DNA of 64,000 nucleotides. Source: Entrophospora sp. SA101 (Eukaryota > Glomeromycota > Glomeromycetes > Entrophosporales > Entrophosporaceae). The translations under genes were made by a program, and so were the position numbers. Numbering within the stretch: position 1 is the stretch's first letter; every line of letters begins with the position of its first letter. The notes under the pieces are model-generated. The model made no database searches. It saw only the letters and a program-made list of their open reading frames with translations, and was not told the origin of the DNA. Location of the stretch: NCBI GenBank assembly GCA_958430865.1, contig CAUDNR010003335.1, positions 44,448 to 108,447 on the forward strand, in the 5' to 3' direction. Below, one piece after another: positions 35,549 to 47,963 of this stretch.

Positions 35549-35862
35549 TAAATAAAAAATCAAAGTCTAAACAAAAATCTTTTTTAAATGGGAAAAAAAT
35601 TGAATTTTATTTGTCATACACAGGTTATTTGCTATCAATAGATAAAGAAAAGGAAAAGTTTGACAAGGTTGATGAAATGACATTGAGAATGAAATTGTTG
35701 ATTAGTGAACTTGAAATTTTTAAACAAACCAAAATTTTGGAACATGATAATCATCAAATATTGCAAAAAGATGTCGAAAAAGTTTTAGAATATAAAAAAG
35801 TAAGATTTGAAAATAATGATGATGATGATGAGAAAGATCAAAGGATTATTGAAGAGATTTAA
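33893..35862 (+). CDS. Zinc finger HIT domain protein, ZNHIT2-like (copy 2)
   Basis: Same seven-exon gene as at 4379-6348 with no difference seen; 455 aa. Exons: 33893-33975, 34087-34165, 34281-34455, 34526-34567, 34686-34998, 35094-35262 and 35356-35862. The HIT zinc finger (residues 26-59) is complete. If the duplication is real, this doubles the gene; if it is an assembly artefact, there is only one. Confidence 0.8.
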
Positions 35863-36010
35863 ATAAAATAGCAATGGCATTCAAACTGCCAAAAAAAAAT
35901 TTTATTATTATTATTGTTACAACTCAAAGTTCTCTAATATATATTCTCCAAAAAATAAAAATGATTGTTATTATTAAAATTACATAAACAGTATATTATT
36001 ATTGTTATTA

Positions 36011-36956
36011 TCAGCTTAACATTTCTCTATAATGTACATCACAATAAGGTTGTCCTTGGTGAATATAATAATATGAACTATTGAATGGTTGTTTACAAGT
36101 CTAAGAAAATAGAAATAAAAATTAATTAATATATATCTAATACAAGGATTTACACAATTAAATAACCTACCTTGCAACCGAAACAATCACGGTGCCACTT
36201 TCCATCCAATGCATTTGTAAATTCTCCTTTGATTGGGTTTTGACAACCCTTACATTTTGGCGCTAAATAATAATATTAGTTTATTGATTTAATATAATAC
36301 ATACATTTCTAATAGTAGAATTAATGAATGAATGATCTATTTACCAAATTTTTTCATCCAATCTTTTTCACAGTATGGAAAACCATCATGCACCATGAAA
36401 CCACCACTTTCAAATGGACCGCCACATTCACGACAAAAGAAATGTCCTACATGCCAAGATTTTCCAAGTGCTGTAATAGATTGCTAATAATTTTTTTTTT
36501 AAAAAATTTTATATTATTATAATGATGAATCACAAATATTTTTTTTCCTCTCCAAAATAAAATAAAAATAATTTACCCCTTCAATAGGTGTATTACAATA
36601 ACCACATCTTGGACTAAACAATTCATGAAAATCTAAATGACAATATGGCAATCCATCTTGTTCAAAAAAAGCAACATGTTCTAAAGAAGTATTACATTTT
36701 GTACATGTGAAATGATCTGGATGCCATTTTTTCCCCATTGCCGACAAAACTTTCCCTGTGATTGATTTACCACAACCCCCACAATTTAATGATGCTATAT
36801 TATGTATAGACGATGATAGTCTACTATTGTTATTATTGTCACCAAGAGGTTGATTATTTGATGGATGTATTTTTGAAGTTGGTGTTGAATTACGTTTATG
36901 TTCTTGATTATTTTCTGATATATTACTATTGATGCTATTTCTATTACTATTATTAC

Positions 36957-36998
<42 letters not shown>

Positions 36999-38160
36999 CA
37001 CCACCGATACTATTGTTATTAATAGCAATACCATTGTTGTTATTAATTGTATTGTTTGAATTTGAAATATTTTTCTCGTCAGATTTTTCTGAATGAGGGA
37101 ATTTCTTTTGAGCGTCATCAAATTGTGCATTCCAATATGATTCATTATTCCCACCACTCCTATCATTATTACCATTATTATTATTTTTTAGTTCATTATT
37201 TAATTGCTTGTCAAATTGATGTTGTTTTTGTAATATATTTACTGTAGAGTTGTATATCTTTTTGTTTTTATTGATTTCACTTTGAATTTGCTCTGGAGTT
37301 TGTTTAATTAATGACGGGGTCCTTGATGCTGGTTTGGAAGAAGCAGTATGTGACTTGAATGCAGCAGATAAAACATAACTACCTTTTGTGCCATCATCTA
37401 TTTTTGTATTAGAAGCATTAGCAGAGATGGCTCCTTCATCAATATTGTTGTTATTATTATAACTACTGTTAACATCTGTAGTTTGATTATTATTTTGTTT
37501 AAAAGAAAGCTTTGTTTCCGTTGGATAAGTTAGATCATTAATTAGTTCATTAATATCATTATTTTTATCAATCTTGTTTGTAATAGTTTCACGAAAACTT
37601 GATTCTGATAAAGCAGAATCTGTGGTGTTTAGTTGTGTAGAGGAAGGAGGCGAATAAGCAGCAGAGCTGGAAACTGATTCAGGAGAAGATGGTGTTTTGA
37701 TGTTTTCTTCAATTTTTTGACTAAGTGAACGAGTAAGAATTGAAGTGGTCTTGTTTGGAGAAGGATATACCCTTGGACCATACAAACCTCCTACTTTCCT
37801 CTCAGTTGAATAAGTGGGAATAGAATCAACAATAATCGAAGAGGAGGAGGAGGAGGAGGAGGAGGAGAAGGTAGAAGGAGGAGAAGAAGGACTTAAAATT
37901 ACATTATTAATATTGTTATTGTTATTGGATGGAACAGTTGAAGTTATTGGACTTTTTGGTGGCGTTATTAAACTTGAACGTTTAGGAGGTGCTTTATTCT
38001 TTAAATTTTTTAAATAATTTGCTAAAAAAAAATATAAATTATTAATGATATTATCATCAGTTAGAAACAATTTATTGGGGATAAATAAAGTATTAGTCTC
38101 GGACAGAATTCAAAAAACTTTACCAAGTTCATCTTTTGTAAGATTTTTTTTATCATTCAT
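36011..38160 (-). CDS. Paxillin-like three-LIM protein (copy 2)
   Basis: Same five-exon, 600-aa gene as at 6497-8646 at the duplication offset. Exons: 38160-38124, 38021-36577, 36483-36345, 36262-36171 and 36100-36011. All three LIM domains and the N-terminal Ser and Asn runs are preserved with the same repeat lengths. Confidence 0.8.
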
Positions 38161-39075
38161 CTTTATTATAAATTGTTGTTAAAAAAAAATTTGAGTTTTA
38201 AATCGAAAAAAAAAATAAATCATCCCAATATGGTAATGGGGTTGAATAACTCCTTTATTTATAAAGAAGGTTGTAAGACAAACATGACACAATTGTACTT
38301 CTCTTGTCACATCAGGTATCGAGCATAATTAGAAATTTCATATCACGAAACGTTAAATATAAAAAAAGAACTTTTCTTTCGTTATTACTAATTATGGTAC
38401 AATAATAATTTTTCTTTTCAACTTTTCAATAAAAAAAGGTGTATATTGCATTTTTTTTACTCCTATAACTTTTAGACTCCCTGCTGAGCCGATCATCATT
38501 TTTGACAACAAAATAATATAAATAAATAGTTTGTTTTATATGTAATAGTAGTATTATGTGGTTTGTTGGAATGCTAAAATCTCAATTAAGGTTTTGGTAT
38601 GTGGTACAAAATGAAATGTTTCGGAAAAAAAACACCAGATCGACAAAAATGTAACTCGATCATCAATCATTATTATTTTCTTATTTTGTATTTTGTCAAA
38701 AAATAATTATTTTTTTGATTACTTGTTATTCAATTAAATTACTTATTAGATTCGTATTTGTTTTTAACAAATGTTTATATTGAATATAAATAAGCTATAA
38801 TTTCAACGAGCTTGGAAAAAATATTGTGTATGTACATTGTATCGCTGTATGTAATATGCTGCATACATCCCATTTTCGACTTTCTCAAAAAGGAACCCAA
38901 CACCGAAACTCCTATATATTACTATAGTAAATAAAAAAATATGAATGATTTACATAAAATCGGATCTTTTTTTAAATTTAATATTAAATACACGTGACGT
39001 TTGAAATTTTTTCTTATGAAAAATGGAAATTTACTCTGAAACCAAGCTATCGATAATTACATTCGCAAAGAAATC

Positions 39076-39358
39076 GTGAACCGAAATTTTATTCTTGCAT
39101 TCATTTTATTGGCCAAACTTTCCATGGTTGATACTATTCCACATCAACTTCATAAAAAAGATGCTACTGTCTTCTATCTCTATTGAAGAAGATAACTACC
39201 CTTACTCACTGTAACATTTTCAGATCGTATCGTTCCCAGAGGAACCGCTGATTTCATTGTTACCGGAAAACTAGCGAAAGATATCGCCTCAGGTCCCGAA
39301 GTTATTATTGTATTTGGCGAGCCCATATTTTCCCATTTACTGCGGATGTTTACTATAT
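39076..39358 (+). pseudogene. Truncated copy of the secreted ML-like pseudogene
   Basis: Matches 9562-9844: signal peptide, pro-region and the PRGTADFIVTGKLAKDI strand. It ends at the duplication breakpoint shortly after GEPIF. The downstream strands present in copy 1 (ADLPKF, TALDSSSEAVV) are absent. Confidence 0.55.
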
Positions 39359-40612
39359 CCACAATTCTTCACACAAATATCCAAGAGCTAACAATAACAG
39401 TAACAATAAATAGTTATTGTTGTATCAATTGATATAAATAAACCAATCTCACATAAATACATAAATTATAAATACCGTTAAAGCTAACCATGCAACAGTC
39501 GGGTTTCGATGATTCACAAGTCTGACTATATGCATTGCGGCATCCCGTGGACTTTTAGGAATGATTTTTTTGATCGGGGAAAAAAAGATAAACATCAATT
39601 GTAAGTTGACGGCTAGCTAACTATCTAGTTGGTTAATTGGTTGACGAATTAATACTTAATGAAGCTTACTAGTTTTGTTTTTTCTGATTAATCAAGTCTG
39701 CTATTTCCAAATTTAAGGCCAAATCTGGTTCTACTGATTGTGGATTACATGCTCTATCTATAGATTACTCAGTTTAGTTATAGTTTATATAGTAGTTATT
39801 AAACAAAATATAAACATTAAAGATTCTTTTTAAAAGACAAGAAATGTTACCTATAAAGTTTTGTATAGTAGGTTTTGGTGTAATAGCGGGTAACTATGCA
39901 TTATAAACAAATTATTAAAGTTGTTTGCGTTTACTAGTTTATTTAATTAATTATTACTCTTTAGAAGATCTCATAATTGTAAAAACGATTACTTGAATCG
40001 AGCCGAAATTCATTTAATCAAGCAATAAATAGATAAAGTTTTTTTAAAAAAAAAGGATTGTTTCGTCATTCATTATAATTAGTACGGCTATGTATATTTG
40101 GAAGTTGATGTAACATCTAATGTAATAATAATATAAAAAAAGTTCAATTCCTAATCTTAATAAAAATATGTTCTTTAGTAAACTAGAAACTTAATGAATG
40201 TCATTTCATAAATAGGACTCTCCTTTGTTTTTTTAGGAGTCGACTGACATGCATGGGGGAATCCAAGGACCACCTTGATTATGAAATCGTTTCCTGAATT
40301 CAATGAATTAAACGTTAAACTTTTGGTTTCAATGTTAATTATGTATGTCAACGAAGAAATGCACAAATAATTCAAATATAACCTTTGAACTGAGAACAGC
40401 TGCTAGGATTGTCAAGATTTTTCCAGTGAATCAGGAACCTCCATCAATTGACCACACCTAATTCTACATACATATCCGTTGGGACTACCAACATTATCAT
40501 TAAGATGAGAAATCAACATTTGCTGATCCATTGAATAAAACTTAAAAATTAGCGATGTTATTTGGTGCTTAACCGTCCGACCTAGTCCTATTATGGGACT
40601 AGACTGGGGTAC
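39359..40612. other. Gene-free interval right of the duplication
   Basis: No supportable gene. Sequence at 39359 onward has no counterpart after 9844 in copy 1. A short perfect-looking inverted motif (cctagtcctattatgggactag, arms ctagtcc and ggactag) lies near 40580-40602, just before the minisatellite. Confidence 0.4.
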
Positions 40613-40877
40613 AATGAACTCTTCGAAGAAGGAGTTCAAAGCACGGGCAGATTCTACGCAAGGATAATCCGGGCACAATGAAATCTATAAATCCAAAGCA
40701 TGGGCAGATTCTACGCAAAGGGTAGTCAGGTACACAATGAACTCTAGAAATCCAAAGCGCGGGCGAATTCTATGAAAGAAGGTAACCCGGGGCATAATGA
40801 ACTCTTCAAAGAAGAAATCCAAAGCACAGACGGATTTTACGTAAGGGGTAATGGAAAAGTCCAAAGCACGACCAAAG
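40613..40877. repeat. Degenerate minisatellite, about 60-65 bp unit, 4-5 copies
   Basis: Tandem units share the order aatgaactct-(tc)gaagaa, atccaaagc, acgggcagattctacgc, aaggggta and cccgggc. Units start near 40613, 40675, 40735 and 40798, with a partial unit near 40858. Spacing varies by a few bases and divergence between units is moderate. It is more GC-rich than its surroundings. Nothing suggests it is coding. Confidence 0.7.
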
Positions 40878-41278
40878 AAAAATATTATAAAATCATAATT
40901 AAAGATGAAAAAAAAACGAAGATAAAATAAAAATATTATACATATCATATTTTTTTCATCTTTATTAAAAAAATTTTTTTAAATAAAGGAAAAAAATAAT
41001 CTTAAATTGTGCTTCTGCAAAGTTCGATTGTAATATTTCAATTTTGAAATATTAGAATTACTAATTAATTGAATTGTATATAAGGAGCTTGAATTCAATG
41101 TACTGTAAAAGCAACTTTCTCATAATTTAATTAGTTTCGACTAAGGAAATAACTTTGTTACAAGTTAATTAGTTTCGACTAAGAAAAACTAAATAAGTAA
41201 AATAATAAATATTTTATTTAAAACTTTTATCTTCTTTAACAAAATTATTCGCTAATCCAAAATCAATTCATTGATAAC
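40878..41278. other. Gene-free AT-rich interval
   Basis: No gene seen. A direct repeat taattagtttcgacta occurs at about 41128 and 41165, with about 20 bases between copies. Confidence 0.45.
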
Positions 41279-42190
41279 CTATTCATTCCGATCCACACAA
41301 ATACAAAAATAATTGTTAAAAAACACTCTCCCAAATTTAATCGGCGACACACTGTTTAATATCTCGATTGTTTGTAATTCTCTAAGGATTTTTTCATCAT
41401 TATTGCATTCTTTTGAAAGTTGAATTAACATATCATGAAGCATTTTGCACAATTTCAAGCTGTCTTTAACATACTTTTTTCCATGTTCACCCTCCCACTC
41501 TCTTCTGGTTTCAATTGCACCAAATTCTAATCTACTTCCTTTCAATCTAAATACTCCATCCCCTTTTCTTCCAATTTTCTTCCGATTTGTTCCATAATTT
41601 TCTTGGTTCTTTCTATCACTTGAAGCCATACTCATCCCTTCACCTCATATTAAATTGATATTTGAATTATGAAATGCAATGTCAATAAGTGGACCCCATA
41701 TGTTTAACTGATACCACCCTTCTAATTTTGATGAGTCATCATTGTCACTTTCCCAGAGTGTGTGCATAATGCTATATGCAAGATGAATGTAATTTAAATC
41801 AAAATGCTCTTTATTGGAGTATGAAGTGCTAGTAGAAAGGGTTCAAAAATAATTTTTTGAAACTTGGATAAATCAGTTGTTGAGTACTTTTTCATAAGAT
41901 TAATAATTGATTTATCAATCTTTGGTATCCTTTTAACTTTGAAGGAGAATATTTCATCCCAGTCTTCTTTACTAAATAAGGAATTTGCTTCTTTATCAAC
42001 ATCATTAATGATAAATGAATGTAAGCATGATTCATGTGACAATTTTCTTGCATATTTGTATATAAATTTTTCCACAATGGTACCACTCTTTAGCTTCCAC
42101 ATTTTTTGTGGATCCAAGTTATAATATGTGCTATCAAGTTCAGTTAAATCAGGAATTTTTAACTCATCTTCATTTACGTTACTAATATTT
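41279..42190 (-). pseudogene. Decayed member of an uncharacterised AM-fungal protein family
   Basis: Read on the minus strand, the frame begins near 42190 (NVNEDELKIPDLTELDSTY). It continues LDPQKMWKLKSGTIVEKFI, ARKLSHESCLHSFIINDVDK and KRIPKIDKSIINLMKKYST up to about 41800. There the frame shifts at an agcattttgat tract. It resumes as DLNYIHLAYSIMHTLWESDN and LEGWYQLNIWGPLIDIAFHN, meets an in-frame TGA before GEGMSMASSDRKNQ, and goes on to KGSRLEFGAIETRREWEGEH and LCKMLHDMLIQLSKE. I know this order of blocks from hypothetical proteins common in Rhizophagus-type genomes. The function is unknown. One frameshift plus one stop, with no good start upstream, make it a pseudogene. The TIR element copy B sits about 220 bases upstream. 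Confidence 0.6.
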
Positions 42191-42412
42191 GGTCATCTTG
42201 AATTACTAAAATAACTGTTTTTAACCAAGTATTAAATTTTGTAACTAGAGTGACAACGAGTGGCAATAACCACCATTCTTAAAACACTTATCCAGCAGTC
42301 ACCTCCCCTTTGTTATTTTCATTCTTTCTTTTATTGTTGTTGTGTTGTTGTGGCATTTTTTTAATTTTAAAAGAAATAAAAAGAAGTTTGTTATTTGATC
42401 GACAAATGCATG

Positions 42413-44094
42413 CAACAGGAGAGACCGTCCTATATAAGGAATGGATTTTCACAATTGATTTCATTTTTTTTTTTATACAGTTTAAAATACTTTTACAAGG
42501 GTATTATGTAGCCCATTCTTGCAACAAATCATTTGTAAATAATTACACAAACTTGAAGCTTTACACTTTGTTGTTATCATATCTTTTGAATCTCTTTGAA
42601 TCCCACAACTTTCATAATACAATTTACTTGAAGAAAAATTGCCTGAAATTAAACATTGCACAGAATGTAAAACCACTGAATCAGCTAAATTTCATCAATG
42701 AAAGGCAATAAATGGAAAGAAGCTGAGAACAACAACTTAGTGAAAATAACATGTTGTTTTATGTAACATTTGTTATATGAATTTTATAGAAAATCTTTAA
42801 AAAGAGAACCTAGGAGAGTAAAAACCACAGATGCGGAAGAGGAAGAGGAAGAGGAAGAGGAAGAGGTAAGAGAAAAGATTGATTTCACTAGAGCCATCAA
42901 GGTCCTATTTCCGATTTTGATGAAATATGAAGATTGCTCCAAGAAATAGAACCAAGCTTGAAGGGGTTTTGACCAACTCTATTTAGCAGCTTGGCCATTT
43001 GAACATAATACATAGACCATATGAAGAGATTAATGGTGGTGGTGTTCATGTGTTATCTTATTTTTAAATAATACAAAAATTAACTCTTTTAAGTTCGACC
43101 TTGCATTCTATCTAGACTTGGTAGATACAAGTCTTGGAGTAACTACAACATCAAGAGCAGTAGACTGTAAAAAGAAGCAAGTTGCAGATGAACATGAGAA
43201 ATATGTAGAGAATGCACTTACAAAATATTCAAAAAATACATTCTTATTGAATGTTGACAATTCACATCTAGAGACAATCAGTATCCTTTAATTACTAAAA
43301 CTTTGTTACTTCTAGGAAGCCATCTACAAACATTTTTTGCAATTGCGTATAATGTGATTACACTAACTATACTAATTTTGAATAATTGTAGTGTACTCAT
43401 TTATCACAATCATTGTCTACAAAGGTGACAATCTAAATATTTGATATCTTGGACTATCTTCAAGTCGAAATCAAAAAAAATGTCAACACACTAAAAGAAA
43501 ATATGATGAAAATATTAAATGAAAATGAATTTATCAAAAATAACAAAAATACAGTTGATGATGATCCGGGCAATGTTGAATCAGCAACAGATGACAGCAA
43601 CAATGGAAATTTTATTAGAACATGCAAAAAAAATTTTTTGGGTTGTATTTTATTTTTATTAAATAAATTTGCTTGATTTTTCATACATTGTTCATTTTTT
43701 GTCACAATCATGTATCTTAAATTTGTTGTGTTTACAATCATTTCATTGACATTCATTATATTAAGGTTATTTTGATTATATCGAGAGATATGGTCAAGAG
43801 AAGAGTTAGGAAGAGAGTTATTCTTTGACCAAGTCAAAAACCAACCTTTTAAATACATTTTCGAGTAGTACAATTTAATTTATTAGACGATTTCAATGGT
43901 TGCTTCCAACTTCTTAAATTCTTTAACGAAACAATTGTTGGTGAAGTGATTTTTGACAAAATGAATCAAACCCATATTTATTTCTACGTTTATCAAATTC
44001 GCGATTTTAATTGGTCAATCAACAAAATAGCATGGGTTAAAATTTTGTGTTCCCCTCCTGTTAATTTTGTGTTCCCAGAACGGTCTCTCCTGTT
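42413..44094 (+). mobile_element. TIR element, copy B (about 1.68 kb, decayed)
   Basis: Inverted counterpart of copy A (11292-12937). The left end is caacaggagagaccgtcc and the right end is gaacggtctctcctgtt. A second copy of the end motif (gttctctcctgtt) follows directly, as does an inner repeat of ttttgtgttccc. The plus strand carries the same broken coding blocks as copy A: the acidic GAAGAG tract (42836-42866), SLGVTTTSRAVD and KYVENALTKYSKN, then a frame at 43449-43676 with NTLKENMMKILNENEF. Stops separate them. Divergence between A and B is moderate, so neither is a very recent insertion. Confidence 0.6.
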
Positions 44095-44959
44095 CGTTCT
44101 CTCCTGTTTGGAAAATGGCGTATTAATTTCCGGTGTCACATTGATAGGTACACATGTAAATCACATGATTAGGAATTCTCACGTTTGAATTCTTATTAAA
44201 AAAGCTCATTGATATTATTATATATTCCATATTTCATTAAATTTACTCATATGACTGAAGTTGATTATAATAGAAATAAGTGTTCGTGATCTTGTTTTAC
44301 AAATAATAATAATACTTGTAAAACTTGTAACCATAAAGAATCTTTCCACCAAATAATAATATACATCCACAAAACGTAAAAACTCAAACTAAAAATCTTT
44401 TCATCTGCACAATCTTTTAATAATCAAGAAATTTTCTCTATGCCTGATATTAAATTTAATCCTTATGAAGTAAATAATAGAATGCTCTTATAAATAATCA
44501 AAAAACGGCAATGAGGTTAATAACGATGATTTGAATCAAAATAATTACTCGTACACGAGGCGAGAAGCTAGGTCACATGTTTGAGATACGATTGGCCGAC
44601 ACTTCAGTATATTAAATTGGTGGAAAAAACAACCGGGACAAAACCAACTAGCTAATCGACAAGTATAGCCAAGAAGTTAATTCGAATTCGGTCATAAAAC
44701 ATAAAACAATCGGCATTACAATTCCAAGATTTGGGTGTGAATACATACACACGTTAGAAAGAGATGTTGACACAGCAAATTTTTTTGATTTTTTATTTGC
44801 GTTGATAAAAAAATAAAGGTACAAATAAAAAGAAATTATATATATATTCCCAAAAGATTTTTTTTTGTCTATTTTTTTAAAAAAAATCTAATCACAATAA
44901 ATTGACAGTTCAATAATAATAAAAAAAAAAAAAATATAATTTTACAATAATAATAAAGA

Positions 44960-45008
<49 letters not shown>

Positions 45009-45191
45009 CATACAGAAAGAAAATTAATATATGTGTGTGTGTATATGTCTGTGTAGAGTAATGCAAATAATCAGATTATAAGAAAAAATTATTAAAAATA
45101 AAAAAAAAAAAGATAACAAAAGTAAAAAGAAAAATTATTATTATTGAAATAAATTAATTATTAATTATTTTTTAAATAGGTTGTTTTTGTT
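44095..45191. other. Gene-free interval with TA microsatellite
   Basis: No gene seen. It contains a long (TA)n run (44962-45003), a short TG/GT run just after, and A-rich tracts. The right end is probably the 3' UTR of the ankyrin-DIL gene. Confidence 0.5.
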
Positions 45192-47963
45192 TTAGATGGC
45201 ATTTATTTCTTGATTATCAATGATATCATCTTCATCATCTTCATCCATATTATCATCATTAAAATATTCAGCCTCCCATTTTGAAGTTAATTCTTCAACA
45301 ACACCACATGCACCATGCTTCATACCCAAATCTAATTTTTCCATCCATTCATCTGGCACAACAGGTATGAACTCGTTATCTTTTTCTTTACCACCGTTGT
45401 TACCATAATTTGCCAACATTTCTGTACTGGTTGGAATAGCAAAAGGTAATAATAGCTCGCTGTCTTTCATTTCCATCAATTCATCTTCATCATCCCAACT
45501 TGTTGGACCATTGGTACATTCAGGTACTGTTGGTGAGACTGTGAGATAGATTATGCTTGAAGTATCGCTTCCATCACTCCGTATACTTTCTGTTGAGTAA
45601 CGTTTTTTCCTTCTTTCTGTATCTTCCTCAAGTTGTAAAATGTATTGTTGACACTCCTCTGTTATTCTTGGCTCATTCACCTCGTAACGATAATTTTTAC
45701 TAACACGTTTTAATTGAGCAGGATTGACGAGACTGAGTTCTTTGGTTGTTTGAACCAATGTGGCAAAATCGGTCATTTGCGACCAACACATTAATAATTG
45801 TAAAAGTTGAATTAATGGTTTGAAATGTGATATCAATGTAATTGATAGGTTATTTGTCCTGACCCAATCCTCAATTGCGGACACATTGAGACGGATTTGC
45901 ATTGCTTTAGACCTACACAAGTATTTTTTATTTGAAATAATTTTGTTGAAGAGTTCACATGATATAAAGTAGAATAGTTGATTGAGTGTTTGCTCGACAA
46001 TCATTGGATGAATTCCATAAGTTTGCAATACAAATAAGGTGGATGACAGAAGAGAGGTGACATTGCGAGGTGAAGGTATGCTACGCTGTCTGGGAGAAGA
46101 AGGACGGAATGAGGGTAATTTTGATGTGGATGTAGAGGAACTTCTTTTGAGGCTTGCGCCTTTTGATGTAGCAGTGGTGTATTCATTTTGAGGGCTGCGT
46201 GATCTACGTACAAATGTTCTAAACACTCTCCATTCACCCTCAAATCTTACATCGTCAATACCAGGGATGGTGTCATATTCTAACATTGATGCTTCTAAAA
46301 CTCTGTCAAGTCTTCTTTCAGCATCCCTAACCAAAAGTACATATATTTCATGCAAAAGTTCCGAGATTCTTAATTGATATTCCACAGTGGCAGCAACAAG
46401 GCCAGTATCTTTTTTCAAATAATACAATAATAAAGTACAATTTGAAATCCAAAATGATAACAAAGTCATATCCTCAGGTTTTGTCTATGCGAGCAAAGAT
46501 AAATAAATGATAAGTATAACGTAAAAAAAAAAAAAAAGAATATGTATATATGTATATGTAAAATATTATTTTGAGAAAACATACCTTGACAGTTTGGTCG
46601 ATAGAATCGATAACAGAGAGTAAAAGTGTGTCTAATAATTCAGGACTACTGAAATAATGAGCAAATCTAGTACTTAGGAATATAACGTTTGCGGGTACAG
46701 GTTTTTGTGCTTTTGAACGTATTGGTTGTATATTTGTGATGACAGTTTTGAGAATGTGAAGAATATCTTCAGGAGAAAACACAAACATTTGATGTGGAAG
46801 ACATTGATCCCATAAAAATTCAGTTATAAGTTGTTCTTCTTCTTCTTCTGGTGAATCGTTATCATCAATTCCCAAACTTGATAAATCAATTTCCAAATTT
46901 AAAGAACTTTCCATTAACATTCTTTTTTTCATTTCAGCCTCAGCCAATTGTTCGTATAACTTGGATTCATTATCACCACAATATGACCATCTACCTAAAC
47001 TACCAGCACTTGACCAACTGTCACGTTGAGGATTATGGATGAATATTTCGGCAATTTTTTGATTTTCAGTTGGGATGAAATCAAACACGGTACGACCTTT
47101 TGCCGACTTTGCACCAGCATCAGCACCGTTATCCAAAAGTAATTTTACAGTGGAATGATGGTTATTATTCGTTGCCCACATTAAAGGAGACCAACCAACT
47201 ATGATTTAAAGAGAATTATTAATTATTAGCTACTTTAGTCATTTTTAGTTGTTTTTGGGGGGGAGGGAAGAAATAAATAAAAAAATAACTTACATCTATC
47301 TTGAGCATCAACTTTAGCACCAGCTTCTAATAATATATAAACAACAGATTCATGACCAAAACAAGCAGCATAAATTAACGGAGTAGTTCCGTCTTCATCT
47401 TGAGCATCAAGATCAATATATTTTTTTGCATTTTCCAACAACTTTGAAACTTGTTCAGCATTACCATTACTTACAACACGTGAAAAAATTTTATTTATTT
47501 TTGTTCTTTTTTCATCTTCTGATAAAGACTCGTTTGAAATGATGAGAGACTCGTCACCCAAAGGATTAATTATAAATGAATCAACTACTGGTGAGTTTCC
47601 TTTAAGCATTTGGTCAAGTTTATTATTATTTTCACTGTTATCTTCCTCGGGTCCTTTATTTATTATTTCAATATCATCAATTGAATCATTTTTTTTCTTG
47701 ATATTGTTATTATTATTAGGTTCGCTAGGTTTTATGGGTTTTGTTATTTCTTCTTGATTTTTTAAATTTGTATTCCATGGATTATCTAAAATAGCTGCTG
47801 TTGCATTATCATTACTGTTGATGCTTTCATTAAATTCTGATATTTTTTTGTTTATTAAAGCTTCTGTAGCTTTGTCAATATGACCGTTCATCATTCTAAC
47901 ATCAACATCTGAATATGCATTATCAAAATTGTGTTGAACTGGAAGTATTTGAGTTTCTGGCAT
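45192..47963 (-). CDS. Ankyrin repeat protein with DIL (dilute) domain
   Basis: Three exons in transcription order: 47963-47294, 47198-46585 and 46484-45192. They close in phase to 858 aa. The first 180 residues are polar and disordered. Ankyrin repeats follow, with DEDGTTPLIYAACFGHESVV, then DRFGWSPLMWATNNNHHSTV created across intron 1, then GRTVFDFI. The second half (roughly residues 360-720) has the DIL fold seen in class V myosin cargo-binding tails: LTLLSFWISNCTLLLYYLKK-like region, LLHEIYVLL, VLQTYGIHPMIVEQTLNQLF, YFISCELFNKI, SAIEDWVRTNN, PLIQLLQLLMCWSQ. The tail is acidic. Stand-alone ANK-DIL proteins occur in fungi; a role in organelle or vesicle tethering is inferred only. There is no motor domain, signal peptide or membrane span. 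Confidence 0.85.

Larger units (their letters stand above)
32160..39358 (+). repeat. 7.2-kb segmental duplication, copy 2
   Basis: Identical to 2646-9844 in everything compared. It starts at a contig end and stops abruptly at 39358 inside the ML-like pseudogene, after which unrelated sequence follows. The absence of any difference in introns and microsatellites means it is either very recent, an allelic copy, or an assembly duplicate. Confidence 0.95.
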
